From: Candidimonas nitroreducens
Lineage (GTDB): Bacteria > Pseudomonadota > Gammaproteobacteria > Burkholderiales > Burkholderiaceae_B
Reading direction: 5' to 3'
Assembly: GCF_002209565.1 (NCBI RefSeq)
Contig: NZ_NJIH01000004.1
Location: 372,001 to 436,000, forward strand
Length of the DNA stretch: 64,000 nt
Within the stretch, counting starts at the first letter, position 1. Each line of letters starts with the position of its first letter. The position numbers and the translations under genes were made by a program. This document shows, in pieces, positions 24,760 to 33,400 of the stretch. The notes below the pieces were generated by a model. It was given only the letters and a program-made list of their open reading frames with translations, was not told where the DNA came from and ran no database searches.

Positions 24760-25493
24760 TGGATTGGTTTCGTTTATATGCGGAGTTCGCCACGGATCCC
24801 AAGGTTCAAATGATGAGCGAGGCATTGCAGCGCCGCTTACTGATGTTGTTTTGCCTGCAATGCAGTAACGGTATTGAAACGTTCCACGAAACAGAAAGAG
24901 ACTCATCAATAGCGTTCGCACTGCGCATTTCGGAAGATGAATTGGCCGAGACGAAAGCTGTATTTGTCCGGCGCGGATTCATCAATGAGGACTGGACATT
25001 GATCAATTGGGAAAGTCGCCAATATGTCTCAGACTCAAGCACAGAGCGGGTTCGCAAGCATCGGCAGGCTAAGAAACAGGCACAAGAAACATGTGAAACG
25101 TTACCGGAACGTTCCGGTAACGCCCTAGAACAGATACAGAACAGAACAGATACAGAACAGAAGAAAAACAATAAACCCGCAACGCGTTCCGCGTCGCTGT
25201 CTGTTGCTGACCTGAAAACTCAAGACGTTGACGAACAGGTCGCCACGGAATTTCTGGCTATCCGAAAACGAAAACGAAGCCCGCTTACGCCGCTGGCCCT
25301 CGATGGCATCTGCCGGGAGGCTGGCCGGGCCGGCATGACGCTGGACGCAGCGCTGCGCAAATGCGTCGAGCGCGGCTGGCAGGGATTCGAGGCCGGATGG
25401 GTGAAAAACGAAGGTGCGGGGATGAGCCGGCAAGAAGCGCTTGAGGCGAGAAATCAGGCTGTTGTCAACGAAATGATGAGGACGGCGATATGA
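24759..25493 (+). CDS. phage replication initiation protein (lambda O/DnaT-like)
   Basis: A 244-residue protein. The N-terminus MDWFRLYAEFATDPKVQMMS and helix-turn-helix-like region to about residue 95 (LRISEDELAETKAVFVRRGF) match phage replisome-organiser/DnaT-like proteins. A hydrophilic linker (about 105-150) is followed by a C-terminal domain (PLTPLALDGICREAGRAGMT) like those that contact helicase loaders. The linker DNA carries a perfect palindrome and tandem repeats, as in lambda where the origin lies inside O. It is coupled to the loader-like gene downstream by overlap. Confidence 0.82.
   Translation: MDWFRLYAEFATDPKVQMMSEALQRRLLMLFCLQCSNGIETFHETERDSSIAFALRISEDELAETKAVFVRRGFINEDWTLINWESRQYVSDSSTERVRKHRQAKKQAQETCETLPERSGNALEQIQNRTDTEQKKNNKPATRSASLSVADLKTQDVDEQVATEFLAIRKRKRSPLTPLALDGICREAGRAGMTLDAALRKCVERGWQGFEAGWVKNEGAGMSRQEALEARNQAVVNEMMRTAI
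25099..25160. repeat. candidate phage replication origin (palindrome plus iterons)
   Basis: Within the replication gene, a 24-bp perfect palindrome (25,099-25,122, half-site CGTTACCGGAAC) is followed by two overlapping copies of AGAACAGATACAGAACAG at 25,127-25,144 and 25,143-25,160. An A-rich run follows (AAGAAAAACAATAAA). Iterons plus an AT-rich tract inside the initiator gene is the lambda-type origin layout. Confidence 0.55.
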
Positions 25494-26137
25494 CCGAATC
25501 GGACAAAAAACAGTTCTACACGCTGATGGGCAACGTCTACGCCTTCTATCGCCAGGATACATCGAGCTTCGCCCTGGGCGTGTGGTGGGAGGCTATGAAG
25601 TCATTCGACTTCGCCGCCGTGGCTGACGCCCTAAATCGCCATTGCGTGAACCCAGACTCTGGCCAATTCATGCCCAAGCCCGCCGATGTCGTGAAGATGT
25701 TGCGGGGCTCTACCCTGGATGGCGCCATGATGGCCTGGTCGAAGGTGGATAAGGCAATCCGGCAGGTTGGTACCTACGCCAGCGTCGCGTTTGATGATCC
25801 GGTCATCCACCGGGTACTGCAGGACATGGGCGGCTGGATGGCGCTGGGTTCGAAGGATGAGCGTGAATGGCCGTTCGTCGCGAAGGAGTTCGAAACTCGC
25901 TATCGCGGCTACCGCGTGCGCAGCGAGATTCCTGAATACCCCAAGGTGTTGATCGGCATTGCGGAAGCGCAGAACAACCAGAACGGCCTGAAATCGCAGC
26001 CGCCAGTGCTGATCGGAAACAGCGAAACCGCAAAGCGCGTGTTGCTGGGCGCCTCAGATAAACCCGCGGTCGGGTTTGAACGGTTGGGCGACGCTGAAAT
26101 GCTGGCGCTGGCCGCGCCGAGGGCGCAGGCGGCATGA
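25490..26137 (+). CDS. phage replication protein P/helicase-loader-like (DUF6475-like)
   Basis: A 215-residue protein beginning MTESDKKQFYTLMGNVYAFY. YGQ-like helical sequence continues with WWEAMKSFDFAAVADALNRH and GQFMPKPADVVKMLRG, typical of phage P-like or DUF6475 proteins that recruit or load the host helicase DnaB. It overlaps the O-like gene by 4 bp, in the order expected for an O-P pair. No ATPase motif is visible, which fits the lambda P mode rather than a DnaC mode. Confidence 0.78.
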   Translation: MTESDKKQFYTLMGNVYAFYRQDTSSFALGVWWEAMKSFDFAAVADALNRHCVNPDSGQFMPKPADVVKMLRGSTLDGAMMAWSKVDKAIRQVGTYASVAFDDPVIHRVLQDMGGWMALGSKDEREWPFVAKEFETRYRGYRVRSEIPEYPKVLIGIAEAQNNQNGLKSQPPVLIGNSETAKRVLLGASDKPAVGFERLGDAEMLALAAPRAQAA

Positions 26138-26334
26138 CTCCGGGCCACATTCAACTTCTCTGTACCCACGCACCGGCCTATCAAAAAGGCTGCGTGGCCT
26201 GCGGCGTCCGGTACATGAAAATGCTCAGAAGCCCGGATGCTCGAGCAAGCCGCAGGCTTCAGGATCAATTCCTGTCGACGCTGCCGGCGCCCCTGAGCGA
26301 GCAGATCAAGGAAATATTAAGGGCAGAAAAATGA
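26134..26334 (+). CDS. small phage protein (66 aa)
   Basis: A 66-residue protein, MTPGHIQLLCTHAPAYQKGC. It contains a CVACGVRYM pair of cysteines, preceded by CTH, that could bind a metal ion. ATGA-type overlaps link it to the P-like gene and the phosphatase gene. Function unknown. Confidence 0.65.
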   Translation: MTPGHIQLLCTHAPAYQKGCVACGVRYMKMLRSPDARASRRLQDQFLSTLPAPLSEQIKEILRAEK

Positions 26335-27050
26335 TGCAGATAATCCAATACTTCGAGCGAAACAATTGGGGTCGAGACTTCGCGGTAGGCGATATTCACG
26401 GTCATTTCACTCGGTTGCAAAAGGCACTAGATGACGCGGGGTTTGATCCATTGACGGATCGCCTGTTCAGTGTCGGCGATCTCGTTGACCGCGGGCCGGA
26501 ATGCCAGTCAGTGCTGGAATGGCTTGCCAAGCCCTGGTTTCATCCTGTGCAAGGCAACCATGAAGACATTGCCATTCGCTGCGCTCGGGGAAACCCAATC
26601 GACGAGGGCATTTACAGCCGGAATGGCGGCGATTGGTTTATGGCTATGGACTACCGGCATCGGCAGGAATTTGGCGCGGCATTTGAGGCGCTCCCGACTG
26701 CGATTGAGGTCGAAACGCGTCAAGGCCTCATCGGAATTGTCCACGCTGACTGTCCCGTTGCAGATTGGAGTGATCTGGAAACGGAATTATTGCTCAATCG
26801 TGTCGCTCGGGATCGAGCAATGTGGTCGAGGGGCCGCATTGAATCGGAAGATCGTACTGGCGTTTCTGGAATACGGGCCGTCGTGGTTGGACATACGCCC
26901 CTGCGCCGTCCGGCGGTTCTGGGCAATGTTTGGCACATAGACACTGGCGGCTGGCTACCTGACGGCAGTGGTCATTTCACACTTCTGAATTTGGACTCGT
27001 TGGAGGCCATCCCGCCGGTGGCGCCGAAACTGCAATGGGAGTCGGCATGA
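26331..27050 (+). CDS. ninI: NinI-like metallophosphatase (serine/threonine protein phosphatase)
   Basis: A 239-residue calcineurin-like phosphoesterase of the lambda phosphatase (NinI) family. Metal-site motifs run in order: FAVGDIHGHF, SVGDLVDRGPE, GNHED, then IVHADCP and VVGHTPLRRP with two further histidines. The dimetal centre hydrolyses phosphoprotein or phosphodiester substrates; the biological target in phage growth is unknown. The start overlaps the upstream stop; an ATG three bases later is equally possible. It is placed in the nin-like region before the Q-like gene. Confidence 0.9.
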   Translation: MMQIIQYFERNNWGRDFAVGDIHGHFTRLQKALDDAGFDPLTDRLFSVGDLVDRGPECQSVLEWLAKPWFHPVQGNHEDIAIRCARGNPIDEGIYSRNGGDWFMAMDYRHRQEFGAAFEALPTAIEVETRQGLIGIVHADCPVADWSDLETELLLNRVARDRAMWSRGRIESEDRTGVSGIRAVVVGHTPLRRPAVLGNVWHIDTGGWLPDGSGHFTLLNLDSLEAIPPVAPKLQWESA

Positions 27051-27409
27051 TGCGCCTGCCTAAGGCCCAGGAGCGCCTATACGCGCTCGGCCGCCTGAAG
27101 CCGGGCCAGATGAACAAAACCGAGCAGGCCTACGCCGCTCACCTATCGGCATTGCAAGCCACCGGCGGCATCCTCTGGCACAAATTCGAGGGCCTGAAGC
27201 TGCGCTTGGCCGACAACACGTTCTACACGCCAGATTTCGCCGTCATGAAACCGAACGGCGAAATCGAGCTGCACGAAGTCAAAGGCTTCTGGCAGGACGA
27301 CGCCCGGGCCAAGATCAAGATCGCGGCCGACATGTACCCATTTCGATTTGTCGCGCTCAAGGTTCGCCCGAAGAAAGACGGCGGCGGTTGGGCCGTCGAG
27401 GAGTTTTGA
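27047..27409 (+). CDS. DUF1064 Holliday-junction-resolvase-like phage nuclease
   Basis: A 120-residue protein matching DUF1064, a phage endonuclease-like family with T7-endonuclease-I-type restriction fold. The central motif is FYTPDFAVMKPNGEIELHEV followed by KGFWQDDARAKIKIAADMYP. Asp, Glu and Lys in PDF...E.HEVKG are the catalytic triad expected for PD-(D/E)XK nucleases. Its position in the nin-like region suggests removal of branched DNA before packaging. The ATG at 27047 overlaps the phosphatase stop. Confidence 0.83.
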   Translation: MMRLPKAQERLYALGRLKPGQMNKTEQAYAAHLSALQATGGILWHKFEGLKLRLADNTFYTPDFAVMKPNGEIELHEVKGFWQDDARAKIKIAADMYPFRFVALKVRPKKDGGGWAVEEF

Positions 27410-27410
27410 C

Positions 27411-27605
27411 ATGCCCAGCACACCGAAAACCGCCCGCATGTACGCAACCCGCCACGTCAAGACGCCCGGCTCCGGCCAGATCGCGCAGCCGCCTTACCAT
27501 CCAAAGCCGAAGCCCTATCGGCCTTCACCGCATCTGCGGGCTGCGGAGATCGATGCGCTGCCGCGGGCGGTGAGCATGGGGCGCGTTGCCAATGATCGAT
27601 CCTGA
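27411..27605 (+). CDS. small phage protein (64 aa)
   Basis: A 64-residue basic, Pro-rich protein, MPSTPKTARMYATRHVKTPG, with little predicted structure. It starts just after the resolvase-like gene and overlaps the Q-like gene by 14 bp. No function is assigned; it may be translated mainly to couple the two neighbours. Confidence 0.6.
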   Translation: MPSTPKTARMYATRHVKTPGSGQIAQPPYHPKPKPYRPSPHLRAAEIDALPRAVSMGRVANDRS

Positions 27606-28005
27606 CTTCGAGCGGCGGTTGGAAAACTGGGGCGCCTATTACCGGCGCGATGCGGGCGGCGCAGTTTCGAGCCCCACCGCCGAAGTCTGCGAACTGCTCG
27701 CGGTCGCGCATGGCCGACAGATCCGCGACGGCTACCGCGAAGTATCGGCCAAGCCAGAAATTGATGAGTCGGACGCGGAAACCATCGAATGGTGCTGGTG
27801 CCGCGCTGCCTATCGCATGGATGCGAAACTGCGAGCGCTGCTCAAGGCCCACTATGTGCACGCCAGCGACATGCGCTTCACTTGTCGGGTGCTACAGATC
27901 CGGTTTCGGTCGTATGAGCCAATGCGCGCGGATGCGGTGGAGCAATTCCAACGGGTAGTTGCGCTTGCCGAATGCATGGGTGATAATTGCGCCAAGACAA
28001 TCTGA
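27592..28005 (+). CDS. phage antitermination protein Q-like
   Basis: A 137-residue protein, MIDPDFERRLENWGAYYRRD. It contains AEVCELLAVAHGRQIRD, DESDAETIEWCWCRA and KAHYVHASDMRFTCRVLQIR. This spacing is characteristic of short phage Q-type (AntitermQ) proteins. It would modify RNA polymerase at the late promoter so that it reads through the terminator at 28,068 into lysis and head genes. It is the last gene of the rightward early operon, exactly where Q belongs. An alternative is a RinA-type activator. Confidence 0.8.
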   Translation: MIDPDFERRLENWGAYYRRDAGGAVSSPTAEVCELLAVAHGRQIRDGYREVSAKPEIDESDAETIEWCWCRAAYRMDAKLRALLKAHYVHASDMRFTCRVLQIRFRSYEPMRADAVEQFQRVVALAECMGDNCAKTI

Positions 28006-28067
28006 CTACCTGCACGCTGGTGCAGCGACCGAGCCCTTTGGCGGTCGGTTTGCGTCCGATAGAAACG

Positions 28068-28096
28068 AAGCCCCATGTGAAAACGTGGGGCTTTTG
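28068..28096 (+). terminator. intrinsic terminator after the Q-like gene (tR'-like)
   Basis: AAGCCCCA (28,068-28,075) and TGGGGCTT (28,086-28,093) form a strong stem with a short A-rich loop followed by T-residues. It lies just downstream of the Q-like gene and upstream of the late genes, where lambda carries tR'. A second dyad GACCG...CGGTC lies about 28,028-28,048. Confidence 0.75.
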
Positions 28097-28124
28097 CTTT
28101 GGGGCTTGGCTTTTCGGAGTTCCC

Positions 28125-28292
28125 ATGGCTCTCACAACTCAAGATGGTAAAGACTGGTTCCGCGAAGCCGGCCTCAAGAAATCCACGAAATCCAAGGTTT
28201 CGCGCCCAGTCCCGCTGCGCCCTCATTCCAAGCATCGCGCCTCGACTCGATCAACGTCCCCCCGCGCCGCGCGCCTGGGAGAGCCCGCATGA
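28125..28292 (+). CDS. small basic phage protein (55 aa)
   Basis: A 55-residue Arg/Lys/Ser-rich protein, MALTTQDGKDWFREAGLKKS, with a GGAG ribosome site and a 4-bp overlap with the next gene. The basic tail (SKHRASTRSTSPRAARLG) may bind nucleic acid. First frame after the terminator, so it belongs to the late transcript. Unknown function. Confidence 0.6.
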   Translation: MALTTQDGKDWFREAGLKKSTKSKVSRPVPLRPHSKHRASTRSTSPRAARLGEPA

Positions 28293-28555
28293 GCAAACTA
28301 TCCACCGCCGCTCGCGAAAAACTTCCCTCTGGCAAATTCGCCGGCCCGGCGCGCAGCTACCCCATTCCCGATAGAAGTCACGCCGCGAATGCCAAAGCCC
28401 GAGCCTCGCAGGCGGTCAAGGCCGGACGCATGTCTGAGTCGGAGAAATCCAAGATTGACGCCAAGGCTGACAAGGTGCTAGGCAAGCCCGCGAAGAAATC
28501 CGCACCGCTCCCTGGTAAGAAAGTGGGCGAGCGTCTGGCGCAGATGGGGCGATAA
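28289..28555 (+). CDS. conserved phage protein (88 aa, AAREKLPSGKFAGP family)
   Basis: An 88-residue protein with the widespread phage pattern LSTAAREKLPSGKFAGPARS then YPIPDRSHAANAKARASQAV. Homologous patterns occur next to terminase or head genes in many phages and also fused to prohead proteins. Function unknown. It lies immediately before the terminase small subunit with no gap. Confidence 0.75.
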   Translation: MSKLSTAAREKLPSGKFAGPARSYPIPDRSHAANAKARASQAVKAGRMSESEKSKIDAKADKVLGKPAKKSAPLPGKKVGERLAQMGR

Positions 28556-29002
28556 ATGGCGCGCACAGGCCGCCCCACCCAATACACGGATGCGGTAGGC
28601 CAAGCCGTCTGCGAACGCATCGCGCAGGGAGAAGCTGTCCATCAATTCGCTGGGACGGATTGGATGCCGCCGGAGCGGACGATCTATGGATGGCTGGCGG
28701 CTCATGAAGACTTTCAGCAGAACTACGCCCGCGCGCGCGAACGGCAAGCCGACAAATTAGCTGCGGAAATCATCGAAATCGCCGACGATGCGAGCGGGGA
28801 CACCGTCACGCGCACCAATGATGACGGCAGCGAGTATGAAGTCGCCAATCACGAGTGGATAGCCCGGTCGCGGCTCCGCGTGGATGCCCGTAAGTGGGCC
28901 GCGTCGAAGCTCGCCCCCAAGAAGTACGGCGACAAGATCGAGGCCACGCATACGGGCGAAGTGGGTCTCACCGTCAAGATCATCAAGTTCGGCGATGCCT
29001 GA
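28556..29002 (+). CDS. terS: terminase small subunit
   Basis: A 148-residue DNA-recognition subunit of the packaging motor. The N-terminal helix-turn-helix (GRPTQYTDAVGQAVCERIAQ to RTIYGWLAAHEDFQQNYARA) recognises the pac or cos site. The following helical RERQADKLAAEIIEIADD is a strong family marker, and RLRVDARKWAASKLAPKKYG is typical of the C-terminal half. It overlaps the large subunit by 8 bp. Confidence 0.9.
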   Translation: MARTGRPTQYTDAVGQAVCERIAQGEAVHQFAGTDWMPPERTIYGWLAAHEDFQQNYARARERQADKLAAEIIEIADDASGDTVTRTNDDGSEYEVANHEWIARSRLRVDARKWAASKLAPKKYGDKIEATHTGEVGLTVKIIKFGDA

Positions 29003-30431
29003 AATCACCCTTCCCCACAACTGGCAGCCGAGGCCGCATCAGCGCAAGCTGTGGGCCTATCTGGAGTCAGGGGGGCGCTACGCTTACGAAATTGCGCATC
29101 GCCGCTGGGGGAAGGATGACGTGGCATTGCGCTGGACAGGCTGTGCTGCATTCGAGCGCCCCGGCAGCTACTGGCACCTGCTGCCCGAAGCTGCCCACGC
29201 CCGCAAGGCCATCTGGTCGGCGGTCAATCCTCACACCGGCAAACGCCGTATCGACGAGGCCTTCCCTGTGGCGCTGCGCAAGACGACGCGCGAGCAGGAA
29301 ATGTTCATCGAGTTCGTGAACGGCGCGACGTGGCAGGTCGGTGGCAGTGATCGATTCAATACCCTGGTGGGCTCCAGCCCGGCCGGCGTGGTGTTCTCGG
29401 AGTGGGCGCTCGCGAATCCTGCGGCATGGGCGTACGTACGTCCGATCCTGTTGGAAAACGGCGGCTGGAGCATGTTCATCACCACGCCGCGCGGCCACAA
29501 CCACGCGGAGAGGATGTACAAGGCAGCGCTGAAAATGCCCGGCGCGCACGCTGAAATCTCGACAGCCACACACACCGGCATTTTCACGCCCGAGCAACTC
29601 GAGCAGGAGCGGCTGGCCCTCATTGCCGAGTTCGGCGAGGACTTCGGCAGCGCCATGTTCGAGCAGGAGTATCACTGCTCGTTCGACGCCGCGGTCATGG
29701 GCAGCTACTACGGGGCGTGGGTCGCGAAGATCAAAGCCGAGGGTCGCATCTGTCGGGTGCCCGTCGAGCCGGAGCTGCCGGTGCACTTTGCATTCGACTT
29801 GGGGCGCACCGACGACACCAGCATCTGGCCGTTCCAAGTGCCCTGGCGCGCGATCCATGTCAACGGATTCCACAGCAGCAACGGCCAAGATGTGGCGTTC
29901 TACCTCGACTGGCTGTGGAAGTGGCTCCAGGCTCACGGCGCGAAGCTGGGCAAGCTGTATCTGCCGCACGACGCGAAGGCCAAGACCCTGGCCAGCGGCG
30001 GCAAGAGCGTGCAGGAGCAGCTTGTCAATGGCGTCGAAAAGGACGGCCAGCGCATCCCTGGCGTGGGTTGGGATCATGTCGAGATCGTGCCCAGCCTGTC
30101 CGTGCAGGACGGCATCCAGGCCGTGCGCGAGATGCTGCCCCGCTGTTGGTTCGACGAAGCATGCGACGTGGATGACGGTGCGGGATTCAGCGGCATGGAG
30201 GCCCTGGGTCAATACCGGCGCGAGTGGGACGAGGACAAGAAGGTGTTCCGCGAGCACCCCCTGCATGATTGGTGCTCGAATCCTGCGGATGCGTTCCGCA
30301 TGCTCGCCGTTTCCCACAAAACCCAGAAGGTCGAGCCGCCCAAGCCCAAACCACGCTGGGAAACGCAACTCACCATTGATGAATTGATCGCCCGGCGCAC
30401 CGCAAAGCGCCGGGAAATGGAGAACGCATGA
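28995..30431 (+). CDS. terL: terminase large subunit
   Basis: A 478-residue packaging ATPase and nuclease. The N-terminal ATPase has a Walker A-like AHRRWGKDDV (34-43) and a later VVFSEWALANP acidic segment as Walker B. ITTPRGHNH is the coupling-type motif. The C-terminal RNase H-like nuclease carries Asp in FAFDLGRTDDTSIWPF, Asp in LYLPHDAKAK and Asp in NPADAFRML. The ATG at 28,995 overlaps the small subunit stop; upstream in-frame sequence is out of family. Confidence 0.93.
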   Translation: MPEITLPHNWQPRPHQRKLWAYLESGGRYAYEIAHRRWGKDDVALRWTGCAAFERPGSYWHLLPEAAHARKAIWSAVNPHTGKRRIDEAFPVALRKTTREQEMFIEFVNGATWQVGGSDRFNTLVGSSPAGVVFSEWALANPAAWAYVRPILLENGGWSMFITTPRGHNHAERMYKAALKMPGAHAEISTATHTGIFTPEQLEQERLALIAEFGEDFGSAMFEQEYHCSFDAAVMGSYYGAWVAKIKAEGRICRVPVEPELPVHFAFDLGRTDDTSIWPFQVPWRAIHVNGFHSSNGQDVAFYLDWLWKWLQAHGAKLGKLYLPHDAKAKTLASGGKSVQEQLVNGVEKDGQRIPGVGWDHVEIVPSLSVQDGIQAVREMLPRCWFDEACDVDDGAGFSGMEALGQYRREWDEDKKVFREHPLHDWCSNPADAFRMLAVSHKTQKVEPPKPKPRWETQLTIDELIARRTAKRREMENA

Positions 30432-30664
30432 TGCAGCTCAATGTGGCAACTTACCAGACCGCGGCCGCCATCACCCCCAGCGACACTGCTGTGCAGTCCT
30501 ACCGCGCCATCTATGTGGGCGGCACAGGAGATCTTACTGTGCGCACGGCCGGCGGCAACGTGGTGACGTTCAAGGCCGTTCCCGTGGGCGCCGTGCTTCC
30601 CATCGAGGTGTGGCAGGTGCATTCCATCAACACCACGGCTACCGACTTGGTGGGGCTGGCGTAA
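30428..30664 (+). CDS. small conserved virion-region protein (78 aa)
   Basis: A 78-residue beta-rich protein, MMQLNVATYQTAAAITPSDT. The motif GGTGDLTVRTAGGNVVTFKA then VPVGAVLPIEVWQVHS is seen in many phages between terminase and portal or near tail genes. It may be a minor head or spike component; no direct evidence. It overlaps the terminase stop by 4 bp and abuts the portal start. Confidence 0.72.
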   Translation: MMQLNVATYQTAAAITPSDTAVQSYRAIYVGGTGDLTVRTAGGNVVTFKAVPVGAVLPIEVWQVHSINTTATDLVGLA

Positions 30665-32944
30665 GTGGCCGAGTACAACAGCGGCGCCATCAACAGCGTC
30701 GATACTCCCGCAGCATTCGGCCAGGGCCAGGATGCGATCGTGCGCCGCTGGATGGTGGAACTGTCGCTTGCCAAAAAGCGGATGAAGCCGTGGCATGATC
30801 GCTGCAAGAAGCTCTGGGATCTGTATCACGGCTCATCGGTGGGCCGCAAGAAGAACAGCTACAACTGCCTGTACGCAAACACCGAGATCCTCGCGCCCGC
30901 CGTTTACAACTCGCTGCCGCAGCCCGACGTGCGCCGGCGCTTCGGCGATACGGACGCCTTAGGCAAAGCCATTGCCGAGGTCATGAACCGTTCGCTCATG
31001 TTCCAACACCAGACCACGGACTTCGATACCGAAATCCGCTACGACGTGTTGGAAATGCTGGTGCTGGGCCGTGGCATTTCGCGCGTGCGCTACGTGCCGG
31101 ATCTCGTGCAGGTGGGCGACACGGCGCAGACCGGCAAAGAATCCGACGAAACGCAGTGGGATCATGAAGCGCAGGAGGGCGAGCAGAACGAAGAACTGGC
31201 TTGGGAGAATGCACCCATTGAGCATGTGGCATGGGACAAGTATCTCTGCGGCCCGGGACGCACGTTCAAGGAAATACCCTGGTGGGCATTCCGACACGAC
31301 CTCAACCGCGAGGAACTGATACGCCGGTTCGGTAAAGGCATCGGCAATACCATACCGTTGAACGGCGGCCCGGATGACCCTGAACTGCAGCGTGTGACCG
31401 ATGATCAGACAATGGCGCTCTTCAAGACCGCCGAAATCTGGGAAATCTGGGACAAAGAATCGCGCACGGTGATCTGGGTGTGCCAGCAGTATCCGAAAAA
31501 CCCCTGCAAAACCGAAGAAGACCCGCTGGAGCTCGACCACTTCTTCCCGCTCCCCGAGCCGCTGCGCGCGCTGGATGATTCCGACACCTTCAACCCCACG
31601 GCGCTGTATGACCAATACCGGGAACAGGCCGAAGAGCTCGACCGCATCTCCACGCGCATCAATAAGCTGGTGGACGCCTGTAAGGCGAGGGCGATCTATG
31701 ACCCGTCGCTGGGCACCCAGATCTCGGAACTCTTCCGGGGTGCGGATAACGACCTGGTACCAGCGGCCGAAAGCGTGCGCCAGCTGTACGAAAACGGGGG
31801 CATCGAAAAAGCCATCTGGTTCGCGCCGATTGAGCAGATCGTCGCGGTGGTGAAGACGCTTTACGAGCAGCGCGCGGAATGCAAGCAGGTCATCTTCGAG
31901 CTCACCGGCATTGCCGACATCATGCGCGGCGCAACAGATCCAGCGGAAACCTACGGCGCGCAGGCGCTGAAGACCCAATTCGGCATGACGCGCCTGGCGC
32001 GCATGCAGCGGGCCGTACAACGCTACATCCGCGACATCATCCGACTGCAGGCCCAGGTGATCTGCAACAAATTCGGACTGGATACGCTCAGGCAGATGAC
32101 GGCGCTCCCCTTCCCCACGCAAGCGCAGGTCGCCATGCAGCAAGTGCAGTTGATGATGGCAGCCCAGACAGCGCGCGCACAGGGGCAGCAGCCGCCACCC
32201 ATGCCACCGAAGCCCATTACCTGGGAGGATATCGACGCGGCTCTGAAAAACGACCTGCAGCGCACCTTCAAGGTGGATATCGAGACCGACTCGACGATTG
32301 CCGCCATTCAGCAAGAGGATGCGAGCGATCTGGAAACCGTCATTTCCGCCCTGGTGCAGTTGACCAAAGAGGTCGGCCCCCTGGTGCAAATGGGTATTCT
32401 GCCCTTCCCTGCCTTCAAGGAAATGATGTTGATGGTGGCGCGCAAGTTCCGCATGGGCAACGCCGTGGAAGACGCCATCGAGACGATGCAGCCGCCGCCC
32501 AAGGGTCAACCCCCTCTCCAGCTGCAAGTCGAGCAGTTGCGCCAGCAGGGCAAGCAAGCCGAAATCGCGGCAGAAACACAGGCCGCTGAGCACAAGGCCG
32601 CGCTCGATGCGCAGACCGCGCAGGCCGAACAGCAGGCCCAGGCCGCGCAGGCCGCGCAGGAGACCAGCCTCGAAGCCCAACGCAATCAATTGCAGATGGA
32701 GCAGGATGCCGCCCTGGAACGCATGCGCGCCGCCAACGAAATGGCACTGGAGCGGTTTAAGGCCGAAATGCAAGCCGCTGTTCAGCAGCAGACCCAGGCC
32801 ATGCAACAGCAATTCCAGCTGCTCATTGCGGTGCTGAACAACCGTGCCAAGGTCGAAGTGGCTGAGGTGGCCGCTGGCGCCCAACTGGCCGGCACCCAGA
32901 TCGCCGCTGCGAACGCGGCCAGCGCCGAATCGGAGAACGCATAA
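30665..32944 (+). CDS. portal protein (podophage type)
   Basis: A 759-residue protein forming the dodecameric DNA entry channel. It has the size and order of portal proteins of P22- and BPP-1-like short-tailed phages. Evidence includes the start (GTG) AEYNSGAINSVDTPAAFGQ and NSYNCLYANTEILAPAVYN. Acidic and aromatic core segments such as EHVAWDKYLCGPGRTFKEIP and TRINKLVDACKARAIYDP follow. The C-terminal 170 residues are Gln/Ala-rich coiled coil (HKAALDAQTAQAEQQAQAAQ) like a barrel extension. It follows terminase directly. Confidence 0.88.
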   Translation: MAEYNSGAINSVDTPAAFGQGQDAIVRRWMVELSLAKKRMKPWHDRCKKLWDLYHGSSVGRKKNSYNCLYANTEILAPAVYNSLPQPDVRRRFGDTDALGKAIAEVMNRSLMFQHQTTDFDTEIRYDVLEMLVLGRGISRVRYVPDLVQVGDTAQTGKESDETQWDHEAQEGEQNEELAWENAPIEHVAWDKYLCGPGRTFKEIPWWAFRHDLNREELIRRFGKGIGNTIPLNGGPDDPELQRVTDDQTMALFKTAEIWEIWDKESRTVIWVCQQYPKNPCKTEEDPLELDHFFPLPEPLRALDDSDTFNPTALYDQYREQAEELDRISTRINKLVDACKARAIYDPSLGTQISELFRGADNDLVPAAESVRQLYENGGIEKAIWFAPIEQIVAVVKTLYEQRAECKQVIFELTGIADIMRGATDPAETYGAQALKTQFGMTRLARMQRAVQRYIRDIIRLQAQVICNKFGLDTLRQMTALPFPTQAQVAMQQVQLMMAAQTARAQGQQPPPMPPKPITWEDIDAALKNDLQRTFKVDIETDSTIAAIQQEDASDLETVISALVQLTKEVGPLVQMGILPFPAFKEMMLMVARKFRMGNAVEDAIETMQPPPKGQPPLQLQVEQLRQQGKQAEIAAETQAAEHKAALDAQTAQAEQQAQAAQAAQETSLEAQRNQLQMEQDAALERMRAANEMALERFKAEMQAAVQQQTQAMQQQFQLLIAVLNNRAKVEVAEVAAGAQLAGTQIAAANAASAESENA

Positions 32945-33327
32945 TGCCCATGTACACAGTCCGCTGCCACGCATGCGGCAAATACGACACCATTTTCCGG
33001 CGCATCGCGGAGCGTGACGCCAATCTGCCGCAATGCCATGGGGCCATGCATCGAATCATCGAAGCGCCGACCGTGCAGGCTGATCTGCCCGGCTACCAGT
33101 CCCCCATCGACGGCCATTGGGTGGAAGGACGGCGCCAGCGCACCGAGGATCTGCGCCGCAACCATTGCCGTCCCTGGGAAGGTATGGCCGCGGAGAAGCA
33201 GGAAGCGCACCGGCGCGCCGCGGAAGCTGACAAAGCCTACGGGGCGGCCGTGGAGTCGGCCATCGTGGACACCTACCGCAATATGAGCCCAGCGAAACAG
33301 CGCGCGCTGGAGGGTCTCGCGTCGTGA
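32944..33327 (+). CDS. FmdB-like zinc-ribbon phage protein
   Basis: A 127-residue protein with an N-terminal zinc ribbon: MYTVRCHACGKYDTIFRR followed by NLPQCHGAMHRIIEAP, close to FmdB-type regulatory ribbons. The rest is helical and charged. Such proteins accompany the portal in podophage clusters; the role is unknown. The start ATG overlaps the portal stop by one base. It is followed by an intrinsic terminator. Confidence 0.78.
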   Translation: MPMYTVRCHACGKYDTIFRRIAERDANLPQCHGAMHRIIEAPTVQADLPGYQSPIDGHWVEGRRQRTEDLRRNHCRPWEGMAAEKQEAHRRAAEADKAYGAAVESAIVDTYRNMSPAKQRALEGLAS

Positions 33328-33359
33328 GGTGCGCCCTCGCCTCGATTTATCCCAACACA

Positions 33360-33380
33360 CCGCCCGCAGAGGCGGTTTTT
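33360..33380 (+). terminator. intrinsic terminator after portal/zinc-ribbon genes
   Basis: CCGCC (33,360-33,364) and GGCGG (33,371-33,375) form a 5-bp GC stem with loop CGCAGA, followed by TTTTT. It is probably partial or read through by the Q-modified polymerase, since essential head genes follow. Confidence 0.65.
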
Positions 33381-33400
33381 AACGCCCTGGAGCCCATGAA

